In this document: in pieces, positions 42,190 to 53,596 of the stretch
Position numbering within the stretch: position 1 is the first letter of the stretch
Layout: each line of letters starts with the position of its first letter
NCBI GenBank assembly: GCA_944739405.2
Contig: OX123205.2
Coordinates: 35,298,475 to 35,362,474 of the forward strand
DNA from: Euclidia mi
Lineage: Eukaryota; Arthropoda; Insecta; Lepidoptera; Erebidae
Direction of reading: 5' to 3'
DNA length: 64,000 nt
Translations under genes and position numbers: made by a program
The notes under the pieces: generated by a model
Told to the model about the DNA's origin: nothing
The model's database searches: none
What the model saw: only the letters and a program-made list of their open reading frames with translations

Positions 42190-42645
42190 ACATTTCTCAT
42201 ACATTTCTTTACTTCTACCCCATTGGATCATCAGACCAAGTGTGACACTATTAACTACCTAGTTGGTTTAACACAACCTGATATTGAAGCTTTTCATTTT
42301 TCTCCAGAGTCTCCGGATGACATCAAAAAGATAATCCTTTCCATTAAATAAAATGCCGTGGGATACGACAATATCAGTCGTCGTATGGTCACTACCATCC
42401 TAGATCCTCTCCTTCCGGCTATCTCCCACGTAATTAATTTCTCCCTTGAGTCTGGCTTCTTTCCGTCCTCGTGGCGTAAAGCCTACGTCATCCCTCTGCC
42501 CAAAGTCTCAAACCCTTCCCTTCCTAACCACTTCCGTCCAATATCCATTGTCCCTTTCCTGTCCAAAGTGCTTGAAGCCTGTGTGCACAAACAAATGGCT
42601 CGGTTTGTATACCGAAATAACTTATTAAGTCCTCCAGACAATTTA
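42190..42645 (+). pseudogene. LINE ORF2, 5' part, split by another LINE
   Basis: A frame (one stop at 42348) encodes pre-RT and RT motif 1-2 sequence: FHFSPESPDDIKKIILSIK, VIPLPKVSNPSLPNHFRP and ISIVPFLSKVLEACV. It ends at NNLLSPPDNLQ, where the sequence passes into the 5' end of the inserted LINE. The same ORF resumes at 46933 with QSGFRPGHSTTSTLL. The family is the same as, or close to, the element at 48.2-53.0 kb. Confidence 0.85.
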
Positions 42646-42823
42646 CAGTTCGACGTATACAGACGTGCTCATCAAAATTACTTAAAATAACAATTAAAAT
42701 AAAGTGACCTAGTTTTAGTGATATAACGTACTATGCACATTCTAGTTACAGTGATGTCATAATAAAACGGACATAGTATTAGTGTTTGTATACACGTGTA
42801 TGTATGTATATGAGTTTCTAAAA

Positions 42824-43719
42824 ATGGATAGCAGCCCCTTTAACAGGAGTAGTAAAACGTGCCGCTCTCCACCACCGATGTCGTCTCAGAAGCCCAAGAG
42901 TGAGCACAGTGAAAAGATGGAAGTTGTTTCGACACCCGATATGCACAATTTGTTGGACCTTATTGACCAGTAAATCTAAATGAGTCTAAATGAGATCTGT
43001 AACATCGCATCTGATGGTAAACTAAATACAGACCAAAAAATTAGTCCTAAGGAGTTGAATCTTAAAGTACGAGGCGTTCGCAAAACAAGAAATGGAGGTG
43101 TGATAATCAGCACTGAGTCCACACAAGACATAATAAAAGTGAAGGAAACGGTTCAGCTTGCTTCAAAAGGCCTTACCGTTGATGAACCACAGAAGAGAAA
43201 GCCCCGCATTACAGTTTTAGGAGTTCCAACATCCATGGATGAGAATGAGGTCTTGAAATGCATTTACGAGCAAAATGTAGCTGAAAAGATTCCTTCTTTG
43301 ACACGAGAAGTATTTATGACCTTTATAAGACTGAGTCACAAATCAGGCCCGAGAAATGCGGCTACGTGCAACTACATAATTGAGCTACCCGCAAACATAC
43401 GTAAAGCCCTTATTACGTAGGACAGAGTATATATAAACTGGACATCCTGCTCTGTGAGAGACTTCACTTTCGTCACAAGATGTTTCAAGTGTCAGCAGCA
43501 TCTAAAACATGCAAATCTACGACATCTACTTGATGTGGGCATTACGGAGAAGAAGGTCACTCAATACAGGACTGCATGAAGAAAACAGAGTCTGCCAAAT
43601 GTGCAACATGCATGCGCTTTGAGAAGCCCCATGAACACAAGACTGGAGATGTTGAATGCCCAGCTAAAAAAGCAGCCGAACACAGGTACATCAACTCTAT
43701 AGATTATGTTGGCGCCTAA
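42824..43719 (+). pseudogene. LINE ORF1, gag-like with zinc knuckles
   Basis: The start MDSSPFNRSSKTCRSPPPMS is followed by a central block ending in KSGPRNAATCNYIIELPANI. The C-terminal region has knuckle-like clusters: RCFKCQQHLKHA, CGHYGEEGHSIQDC and CATCMRFEKPHEH, then YINSIDYVGA before the stop. Stops at about 42971 and 43418 and a frameshift near 43525 disable it. In live elements this protein packages the element RNA. Confidence 0.75.
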
Positions 43720-43770
43720 GAGCGCCACACACTTAATTGTTTGTATGCACTTTTATTATAAGTTTTTCTT

Positions 43771-46715
43771 ATGGATGTAGAGTTATTTACGGAATTAGAT
43801 AATATATTTGTACCCCAAGCCCAATATTGTGAGGTCGAGGAGTGCAGAAAGTATCTTTCCAGCTACCAAAACTCGCTAACAGTACTAACACAAAATATTC
43901 TCAGCATTTCCAAAAATATAGACAGCTTTATTGTTTTCTTAAGTAGACTAGACTTTGCATGCGACATAATAGTGCTGCCGGAGTGTTGGATATCAAACCG
44001 ACAAAGCAACTTACCTGAAATCCAGGGATACAATACATATTACACAACAATAAACCACAATCAGAATGATGGGATTGTTGTCTATGCCAAATCCTCGCTA
44101 AAAGTGACTATCGAACAACCAACTCTACAGGATTGTAATTGCTTAGTGATTAAAATCGGCCCCAACACAGCAATTATAGCTATGTATAGATCACCAGCGC
44201 AACGGAATTTTGATGTATTCCAAAATTCCCTCAACAGTACTCTTCAGGCGCTTTGCTATATCCAAAATGTAACAGGCGATATAAATATTAATATTCGATC
44301 TAATTATCATGATACAGGTACCCAAGACTATCTGAAAATCTGCGCATACCATGGCCTACTACCGGCTCACACACTGCCTACACATAATAGTGGTATGATG
44401 TATCGATCATATGTTTGTAAAATCAAATCACCAATATAATACGCTTGTTACTAATTCAACTATCACTGATCATCATGCTGTCCTACTTGCCTTAAATTTA
44501 ACACTGCCTAAGCAAATTTGTCCCCGGACAAAGTCTAAGCTAAACATAAACAAACTAGAATGTGATTTATGCAATGTTGACTTTAGTATCGTTTATAAGA
44601 CTGCCGACCCAAATGAGTCACTATCGTATTTTATGAAATTAGTCCAGCAAGCCATTTTAAATAACATAGCAGAAATAACAGTTAATAAGAAAAACTATAA
44701 CATAAAGCCATGGATTACACCCGGGCTTATCCGATGCATAAGAAACAGAGATATACTACACCAAAAGACTAAGAAATACCCTAATAACTTAATTCTTCAG
44801 TTAACTTACAAGAAATACAGAAATTTCTGCAATAATCTCCTCAAAAAAATAAAATCTAATTACGATAAAGAAAAACTGAATAGGGCTGGTAAAAACACTA
44901 AACTCATCTGGGAACATATAAAAGACGTCACTTATATCTCAAAACAACATATATCACATTCAAGTTTAATATTAACAAACACCTCACCGCTTTCTTCTGC
45001 CAATGACGTGAATGAATACTTTGTTAACGTGGGCAAAAACTTGGCTGAAATTAAAACTAACAAAATTGGCTACCAGACTGCACCGTCGCAGAAATCGAGT
45101 ATTTGTACCTCATCTTTTGTACTGTTGCACACTGACGAACAAGAAATAGCACAAATAATCACAGGTGTAAAGCACAACAGTGCTGTTGGTTGGGATAGTA
45201 TAAATAATAAGATACTTAAACGTTTTATGCACATTTTTATACCCATTACACATAACATACATTTTTCAAAAATGCCTATCCGAGGGTATCTTTCCTAAAT
45301 GCCTCAAAAAGGCAGTAGTTATTCCGATCTATAAATCTGGAGACAAGGACTTGGTTATCAATTATAGACCAATATCATTACTTCCCTCGGTTTCGAAAAT
45401 ACTTGAAAAGATTATAAATAGCCGATTAGTTAACTTCCTCGAAAAGACACAATATCTCTCTTCTTCCCAATTCGGCTTCCGAGCAAAATTATCAACGTCT
45501 GACGCCGTACATAGCCTGACTGACTATATTACACAGGAACTTGGAAAAGGCAACTACACCTTAGGGGTCTTTCTTGACCTAGCTAAAGCATTCGATACTG
45601 TATGTATTTCTTCACTTCTACACAAATTTGAGTCCCTTGGTGTAAGAGGAACGCAGCTTAAACTGTTTGCGGACTACCTAAGTGATCGGCATCAGTGTGT
45701 TAAGATAGATAATATTACGAGCAATTATCAAAAAAATACTAAATTTGGTTTGCCCCAAGGAAGTATTTTGGGCCCCACACTGCTCCTAATTTATATTAAC
45801 GACTTGTGTAACATTCAGTTAGATCACGGCAAATTAATATCATACGCTGACGATACGGCACATGTTTTTACCGCCACAACTGTCAATGAACTTTATGAAA
45901 AAGCGCAGTCAGGTTTTAATGTAGTAAACAACTGGCTGCATCGTAACTTTCTCACATTAAATGCGGATAAAACAAAATATATTCATTTTGTCATGCGCAA
46001 GAGTAAACAAATTGTTACTAAACCTCACCTATACGCACACGAATGCACAACTCCATCTGGGAACACTGTATGTAACTGTCCTACTATCCGTCGTACTAAC
46101 AACATAAAATATCTCGGGATTACTATTGATGAAACACTGTCCTTCCGTGAACATATAACAAACTTAGTCAATCGAGTCCGGAAATTTATTTATGTATTTA
46201 AAAAACTAAGGACATTTGCGGACTCAAAATTAATCACACAAGTATATCTGGCCCTATGTCAATCTATCATCCAATATTGTATAACTTCTTGGGGTGGTGC
46301 TCTGAAAACAATCTTATTGCCTCTTGAGCGAGCACAGAGAACGATCTTAAAAGTAGCAAATTCTCGCCCTTTTCTCTTTCCCACAACCCTATTATATAAA
46401 TCCTGTCATGTGTTAACTGTTCGTCAACTCTTCATCATGCACATAGTTTTAAAACAACATGCCATGCTTGCACTATGCATACACACAATACTAACAAGAG
46501 GCGGCAAGATATAGTCTGCATTTCACACCCGACCTCAAAATTTACTTTTACAAATAGATTTTACACATTTATTGGGTCCATATTTGTATAACAAATTAAA
46601 TAGAGTCATAAGTTTATATACCTCAAATTATTATAACTGTAAAAAAGCACTCTGTAATTATTTACAAGACATGTCATATGAACAGACAGAAGAGTTACTT
46701 GCAATATTAAAATAG
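43771..46715 (+). pseudogene. LINE ORF2: endonuclease and reverse transcriptase
   Basis: Endonuclease: TQNILSISKNIDSF (Asn region), IIVLPECWIS (Glu), NVTGDININI (Asp/Asn) and, after a frameshift near 44400, STITDHHAVLLALN (Asp-His). Reverse transcriptase, after a second frameshift near 45270: NYRPISLLPSVSKILEK, FGFRAKLSTSDAVHSL, VFLDLAKAFDTV (motif A), GLPQGSILGPTLLLIYIN (motif B), LISYADDTAHV (motif C), LTLNADKTKYI (motif D) and YLGITIDETLSF. An in-frame stop at 46512-46514 precedes the natural end at 46713-46715. All catalytic residues survive, so only the frame breaks disable it. Confidence 0.85.
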
Positions 46716-46932
46716 AACTAAGAACATAACTGTATACACCTATTATTATTTTAGCTTAAGTTATTTTAATGTAGTTTTACCATATACCTAAGATAGTTTT
46801 ACTTGATCGCCTGAAGCACAGGTTTTTAACTAGTACAGGCAAATATGTATTTATCCCTTAAATTTACTTATAAGATCTGAATTGTAAATGTATTTGCACT
46901 ACTATGGAAATAAATTTATTATTATTATTATT

Positions 46933-48156
46933 TGCAATCAGGCTTCAGGCCTGGACACAGCACCACTTCCACTCTCCTTAAAGTGACTGGCGCTATTCGT
47001 GAAGGCATGGAGAACACCAAAGTCACAGTCTTGGTGTTGATTGACTTTTCCAATGCCTTCAATACCGTCAGTCACGATATCCTTTTATCCATCCTCTCCT
47101 ATCTCAAGGTCTCATCTGGAGCTCTGGATTGGTTCTCAAGTTATCTTAAGGGCCGTCAGCAATCTGTCCGCATTGACGATTCATCTTCAAGTTGGTGTGA
47201 ACTTAGCGCTGGCATTCCTCAAGGCGGTATTCTTTCTCCTCTTTTATTTTCTCTCTTTATAAATCTCATAACTCAAAATCTTCAGTGTGCGTATCACTTG
47301 TATGCCGATGACTTGCAGATATATGCTCAAGAAAATCTGGAGTGCGTATCTGTGGCAATAGACAAAATAAATAAGGACCTAGCAGCCATACAAAATTGGT
47401 GTGACAAGTTCGGGCTAACTGTTAACCCTACTAAGAGCCAAGCCATTATCATGGGTAGCCAATGGATGCTAAAAAGACTGGATGTTTCCTCTTTGCCTAA
47501 CATTATCTTTAACTGCACTAACGTGGACTGATATCCAGTTGTTAAAAATCTTGGGCTTCATAAGGATGCTTCGCTTAATTGGCGAACTCAAGTAACTCAG
47601 GTAAGTCAAAAAGTCACTGGTACTTTGCGCACTCTACCGCCTTAAGAACTTTCTCCCATCCAAGACTAAAGTGATGCTTTAATATTTCCTTTAATCGACT
47701 ATGCTGATGTGTGCTACTACGACCTGAATGCAGATCTACTCAATAAACATGATCGTCTTCTCAATAAGTGCATTCGATTCATTTTCAATCTTCGTAAGTA
47801 TGATCACATATCTGCTTATCGTTCTCAATTGAAGTGGCTTCCCATTCGTCAAAGACGCAGCTTGCGTGCTCTCACTACTCTTTATACTATCCTTATGTCC
47901 CATACCTCCCCTGAGTATTTTAACTTCTCACTTTCAATACCTGTGTTCCAACCACGACCTAAACCTTCGCTCCTCTCATAATCTTCTACTCTCAGTCCCT
48001 TATCACAATTCTGCTTTTGTACACTCTTCGTTTTCAATTCAATCTATTCTTCTATGGAGTGCCCTCCCGCTCGAGATCAGGACGTCACATACAAAGTACA
48101 AGTTTAAGTTTATGATTAAGGAGCTCCTGTTGGCTAAGGCAGCAGTAACATCATAG
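46933..48156 (+). pseudogene. LINE ORF2, 3' part (continues 42190-42645)
   Basis: QSGFRPGHSTTSTLL, LVLIDFSNAFNTV (motif A), GIPQGGILSPLLFSLFIN (motif B), YHLYADDLQIYAQ (motif C) and GLTVNPTKSQ (motif D), then a stop at 47529-47531 and several frameshifts. The C-terminal part still reads IDYADVCYYDLNADLL, FNLRKYDHISAY and SALPLEIRTS. It is the diverged sister of the 49.6-52.5 kb ORF2, which has the same GG(V/I)LSPLLF form of motif B. Confidence 0.85.
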
Positions 48157-48414
48157 AATAACTTTGTATTATCTCATCTAGTTGTTATAATATTCTAATA
48201 TATATGGTTATATATATATATAACCTTACTTACTTTTTGGTGGGTAGTTGAGTAAACATCTGGTTTAAAACAGCTGTTAAAGTTATTTTAATTAAATATA
48301 GTTTTAATATATTTAATGACATATAAACATAGCTGAGGTTGAATACCTGCCAGTCTAGTGTTATCTCCACATATACACAACATTAATAGCACTAACACAA
48401 TCACACGCTGCAGC

Positions 48415-49109
48415 ATGGAATTCTCTATCCATAATATTCAACAATATTTTGAGGAAAGGATGGCCAAGTTCGAAGCGGATCTCCTCAAGAAGAGCTCTAC
48501 TGGTACGGGCGGCTTGGCAGAAGAATTTGTGGCTTTCAAGGACTTCATAATCCAGACACTTAAGTCCTTTTCGCAACAGTTGAATCTGTCGCCCGCACTG
48601 TGGACAGTATGGAGACACGCAGCCGTCGAAATATGATTCTCCTGCACGGCGTTGAAGAGGAGAAGAGTCAAGAAACAGCTGAGATGGTCGTCCAAGTGGT
48701 GAAGCAACGGCTGAAGTTTGATACATTCACTATGGAAGATATCAAACGTTGTCATCGAATGGGCCGTCCCCAATCAAATAAGCCTAGACCTATTCTCGTC
48801 AAGTTCCGGAGCACATCAGTTCGAGACAGCATATGGTTCGCCAAAACTAAGTTGAAGGGGTCCGGAGTAACGCTGTCTGAGTTTTTGACCCGAACGCGGC
48901 ATGTGGCGTTCATGGCAGCGCGGGAGAAGTTTGGCGTGACGAAGTGCTGGACCAGGGAGGGCTCGGTATTCGTCCTTGGCGCGGATGGTCGTCGGCATCG
49001 GGTGCTGTGCTTGGGCGACCTCAACAAAATTAAAGTCGCAGACCCAGAGAAACCTGTGGGGAAGGTTGCTGCTGCGAAAACCAAGCGGACGGCGGCTTCG
49101 AAAAAATAG
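48415..49109 (+). pseudogene. LINE ORF1, L1/FP25K-like RNA-binding protein
   Basis: An N-terminal 50 residues with heptad-like Leu/Phe spacing (MEFSIHNIQQYFEERMAKFE) lead into METRSRRNMILLHGVEEEKS, the hallmark of the RRM-type ORF1 related to L1 ORF1 and FP25K-like proteins. Then IKRCHRMGRPQSNKPRPILV, FRSTSVRDSIW and a C-terminal domain with TREGSVFVLGADGRRH, ending in a Lys-rich tail. No zinc knuckles, unlike the other two ORF1s. A frame change between about 48555 and 48590 separates the first 60 codons from the rest. It binds element RNA in live relatives. Confidence 0.8.
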
Positions 49110-49613
49110 GTTTCTTGTTTGTTTGTTTTTGCGACTGGGTGAATTTATATTATTTTTTCTACCTTCTTCATAACATAAAATTGTATTTAGTTTTAACTTT
49201 CACAGTATTTTTCACTTTGACGTATCATATGTCAGTTATGTCACTTGCTTGACGTACTACTGCCAATCTGAATCATTGGTATTTTATCCTCAGCCTATGT
49301 CAAATATTATTTTGTTTTATATATACTTTTTTTTTATATTTTACTTATTTAACAAATTCACCTGGTTCAAATTTTATTACGCATTTTAATTGCTTTTTTC
49401 TCTTTGTTTCTTTTTTCTATAAAGCTATGTAGTGTTATTTACAATACTCTTCTTGTAACACGCAACTGGCGGGTGGACTGACTTTACACCGTTTTGCAAT
49501 ATATTTTTATTTAGGTATTCTATATAATATAAATATATAACGTTTTATTGTATTGATATAGTTAATTAATTATATATTGTAAATATATTGTTATTTAATA
49601 TAATCGATGTAAT

Positions 49614-52537
49614 ATGTTAGACACAAATAGTGACGATGACAGCTTTTTAACTGCTAGTAGTCTCAATGACAGTTTTACTAGTTTGCCTTCACTTGCAGAC
49701 ATTCTTCAGTCTCAGTTCTCTGACGTCGCAGGGAACTTTAATGTAGTCCATATAAATGCCCAAAGTATTCCAGCTCATTTCCCTGATATGCTGGCAACCT
49801 TTGACTGTAGGAACATTCATGCTATTCTCGTTTCAGAATCATGGCTCAAACCATGTCTCCCATCAACTTCATATTCTCTTCCGGGGTACCACCTAATAAG
49901 AAATGATCGCGCGGTTGGTGGTGGTGGCGGTGTTGCTATTTACCTACGTGCTCAAATTCCGTACCGAATAGTTAGCATCTCACCGCAACCACCACCCTCA
50001 AATGCCGGCGAGCATCTATTCTTAGAAGTGGAACTAAATCGTGCTAAAGTTCTTCTAGGTGTTTATTATTCCCCTTCGTTACGTATAAATTTTTTCCCTT
50101 CTTTTGAACACATCCTAGAAACTTTGGTACCTTCTTACAGTCACACAATTATAATGGGTGATTTTAACACCTGCCTCTTAAAACAGGATAATCGTTCCAC
50201 CACATTTAGGCGTATTTTAAATTCTTGCAATGTATCTATTCTTCCTCTTCATGCTACACACCATTTCCCAAACTCTGTACCTTCTCTTCTTGACCTCATT
50301 TTTGTTTCTTCCCCTACTTTTGTATCCAAACATGGTCAGTGCTCTGCAGACAGTTTCTCTTACCATGATTTAATCTATCTTTCATATAAAATACGTCCAC
50401 CAAAGGCAAAACCGAGAATTATTATGCAACGCAACTTCGGTGGGATGGACATTGTAAAGCTCTGCGCAGATGCCCGTAGTATAGATTGGTCTCCTTTGTA
50501 CACATCAGACTGTGTAGATATCAAAGTCAATATGTTTACAGACAAATTAACTCAGCTGTACGATGTGCATGCACCAATCCGTGCCATTAAATTAAAACAC
50601 CTACCTGCACCTTGGCTTACTGACGAAATCAAAATACTTATGTCAAAGAAAGCGGCTGCCAAGGCGAAGTACAAATGCCGTCCAAACCCTGTGAATTTGG
50701 AAAAATACATACGTGCCAGAAATCTCTGCAATAAGGTGTGTAGGAAAGCACAACGCCAGCATATTCACAACTCGGTTGAAAACGGAGATCCAGTTAAAAT
50801 TTGGAAATTTCTTAGAACACTGGGAGTTGGTAAGTCGCGCAATGACGCAATCCCCAAAGATATAAATATAGATTCGCTTAACGCACATTTCTCTGCTTCG
50901 TCCAACTTTGATGGGACAAGAAAAACTAACACGTTACAAGATCTTTCACGTATCCCAACTCCCAGCTACTCACCTTTTGTTTTCGAGCAATTTTCCGGTT
51001 GTGATGTTAAAAAGAGCATAATTTCTATCTCATCCAATGCTGTTGGTAATGACTGTATCAGTCGAAATATGATCCTGCCTATCCTAGATGAAATCCTCTC
51101 TGTCCTTTGTCATATCCTGAACTACTCAATTACCAGCGGTGTCTTTCCATCCGCGTGGAAAGATGCACAAGTAGTACCGATCCCTAAAAAATCCAAACCC
51201 TGTTCCTTTACTGATTTCCGTCCTATATCCATACTTCCATTCCTCTCCAAAGTCCTTGAGCGTCTTGTACACACACAACTCTGTACTTTCCTTTCCAAGA
51301 ATGCTCTCCTGAATCCATTCCAATCTGGTTTTCGTCCTGGTCATAGTACTACTAGAGCATTGGTTCATATCACTGATGAGATAAGGCTAGGCATGGATGG
51401 TGGAAAACTCACGCTTTTGTCCCTACTTGATTTTAGCAACGCATTTAACACCGTGGATTTCCACATCCTGCTTGCCATACTCCGCTCTATTAACATATCT
51501 CCAACGGTAATTGACTGGTTTCATAGTTACCTGTTTGGACGCCGACAGCGTATACGCGTTGATGAGTCGTACTCGTCATGGTGTAGCACAACTGTCGGTG
51601 AACCGCAGGGTGGCGTGCTATCTCCATTACTATTCGCAATTTTCATAAATTCTATCTCTAAGCACTTACTTTCGTCCTACCACCTTTATGCAGATGATTT
51701 ACAGATATACTCACAGGCACCACTAGAAGCGATTTCAGAGGCGTTCTCTAATATAAACTTTGACCTGGCGCAAATTTGTACGTGGAGTAAAAATTATGGC
51801 CTTAAAGTAAACCCATCTAAAACACAAATTATTCTGATTGGCAGTTCCAGAATGATCTCCAAGGTCAACTGGCCGCAGTTACCTGAGATTCAGTTCGACG
51901 GTAAAATATTAACAATCTCAGACAACGTAAAAAACCTGGGGATCTATCTAGATAAAACTTTATCTTGGGGATGTCAAATACAGGAGACAAGTCGAAAGCT
52001 GTTTGCCTCAGCTGGGTCATTACGTAGGCTACGGAACTTTCTTCCCACAACCACCAAGATTGCGCTTGCACAATCCTTGCTTCTCCAATACTCGATTATG
52101 CCGATGTCAGCTATCTTGATCTTAATGAGGACCAACTTGACAAACTTGAGCGTCTCCAAAACTTCTGTATAAGATTCATTTTTGGTTTACGCAAATATGA
52201 TCATGTATCTGAATTTCGATCCAGACTCAAGTGGCTCCCAATTCGTCTTCGCCGGAATACTCATATTCTTATGCTACTGTATAATGTGCTGTTTAATCCT
52301 AATAGCCCCATGTATCTCAAAGAACGTTTTAAGTTCCTTCATGACACACATTCAAGGACCTTGAGGTCGTCAGTGGATCTGAGACTGCAGATGGCGACAC
52401 ATTCCACAAACTTCTACGATAAATCCTTTGCTGTTCAGGCTGTACGTTTGTGGAATGCACTGCCAATTGAGATTAAGCAAGCAAAATCACTTAATATATT
52501 TAAAGACGCATTAAAGCAGCACTACTTGTCATTATAA
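49614..52537 (+). pseudogene. LINE ORF2, 852 intact codons then one frameshift
   Basis: Endonuclease (residues ~45-265): NVVHINAQS, AILVSESWLK (Glu), GGGGGVAIYLR, LLGVYYSPS, IIMGDFNTCLL (Asp/Asn), SLLDLIFVSS and FSYHDLIYLS (His, with SYH in place of the usual SDH). Reverse transcriptase (~500-780): DFRPISILPFLSKVLER, QSGFRPGHSTTRALVH, LLDFSNAFNTV (motif A), GEPQGGVLSPLLFAIFIN (motif B), YHLYADDLQIYSQ (motif C), GLKVNPSKTQ (motif D) and NVKNLGIYLDKTLSW. The frame shifts by one base near 52086, just after SLLLQ. The rest is open in another frame, with LRKYDHVSEF and WNALPIEIKQAKSLN, to the stop at 52535-52537. All catalytic residues are present. Confidence 0.9.
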
Positions 52538-52763
52538 TCGAAATTGATATCATTATATGTATATGTATGTATTGTATGTATGTATAATTATATATGTATT
52601 ATATGTATAGTTAGTATGTACATTACGTATTATTTGTACCTATGTATAGGTAATAAATACCTACACATAGGTGGTATCTAGTCTATGTACATTATATTTA
52701 AATAACTATTAGTGTCCATATATATATGATCACTACACCATCAAACTTCTCTTTTTCAGTCTG

Positions 52764-52764
52764 T

Positions 52765-52823
<59 letters not shown>
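52764..52823. repeat. (TA)n microsatellite, ~60 bp
   Basis: Uninterrupted TA repeats followed by TGTGTGTATG. It lies in the 3' region of the LINE. Confidence 0.95.
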
Positions 52824-52832
<9 letters not shown>

Positions 52833-53028
52833 ATGTATGTATATAATTATGTATTTTATAATATATTCAATATGTAAGGATTTTGATCACCGTAATTGAT
52901 TCAGTATACAATACACCTACCTTTCTCTCTCTACACCACTTAAAGGCGACAATGTCCTTGGCATTAAGTCCACCTGTACACTCGATGTGTATGAAGTTTT
53001 AATAAATAATAATAAATAAATAAATAAC

Positions 53029-53596
53029 CGCGGGCTCAGCTAGTGTACATACGAGCTAGTGTATATCACAGAGAATACAATCTGAAATTGTTCTTTCATG
53101 GTGTAAGCGCTCACTAAGACAGTTCTTTTTAATATACTAAGGAGGTTAAATTCTTAAAATGTTGTATGAAAATCCACCAATTTTGAAGAAAGCTCTTTAA
53201 AAATGCGTACTTGCAAGGAACCCAGCATCGCTCATTGATCACCATATAAGTAGGTTTATTACATAGTGTTATTGAACTGAACGTAAACAATTGTAGGTGT
53301 TCTCATAATCTGCCTATATTAAATAAATGATACCTACAGTAAAACTGAAATCGCAATGTACCTGCTGAAATCAAATATGTAAGCATTTGTATCGCTCGCT
53401 CTCAGTGAACATCGGCGTCCTCTGCAGTCCGCACAAAGGGTTTACTCGAAAATTTGTACGTTTCACCGAATCCCACACTCCTAGGAGTACAAGATAAGTT
53501 TCGGTGTTGCGTGAAATTGTAATTAAGTTACGTGGGGTACTTATTTGTTTCTCAAAGTATTTTGTTTAATGGTCAGGTGGTGTTTAAGTTTGATAA
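53029..53596. other. No recognised gene
   Basis: CCGCGGGCTCAGCTAGTG at 53029 resembles the end of the common short interspersed repeat seen at 62168. The rest is unassigned. Confidence 0.35.

Larger units (their letters stand above)
42646..46932 (+). mobile_element. CR1/Jockey-like LINE inserted into another LINE
   Basis: About 4.3 kb with leader, gag-like ORF1, ORF2 and a 3' end of ATT repeats (46914-46932). The leader begins near ACAGTTCGACG and carries AGACGTGC, which resembles promoter words of Jockey-type elements, although its spacing is not that of a canonical downstream promoter element. Host LINE sequence lies on both sides, with possible weak duplicates AATTTACAG / TATTTGCAA. Confidence 0.8.
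48160..53028 (+). mobile_element. Near-complete LINE, ~4.8 kb
   Basis: ORF1 (48415-49109), a ~500-bp spacer (49110-49613), ORF2 (49614-52537), and a 3' region that contains an AT microsatellite (52764-52823) and ends GTTTTAATAAATAATAATAA with TAAA repeats at about 53028. The spacer is AT-rich and without a gene. The 5' edge, somewhere in 48160-48300, could not be set. A perfect palindrome GGTTATATATATATATAACC lies at 48206-48225. This is the best preserved LINE here. Confidence 0.85.

Noticed and set aside
42660..42690. AGACGTGC as a Jockey-type downstream promoter element
   Set aside because: The word fits but its distance from the putative CAGT start is too short; kept only as a hint in the LINE entry.
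52764..52823. AT tract as a replication or regulatory element
   Set aside because: A simple TA microsatellite within a LINE 3' region explains it.
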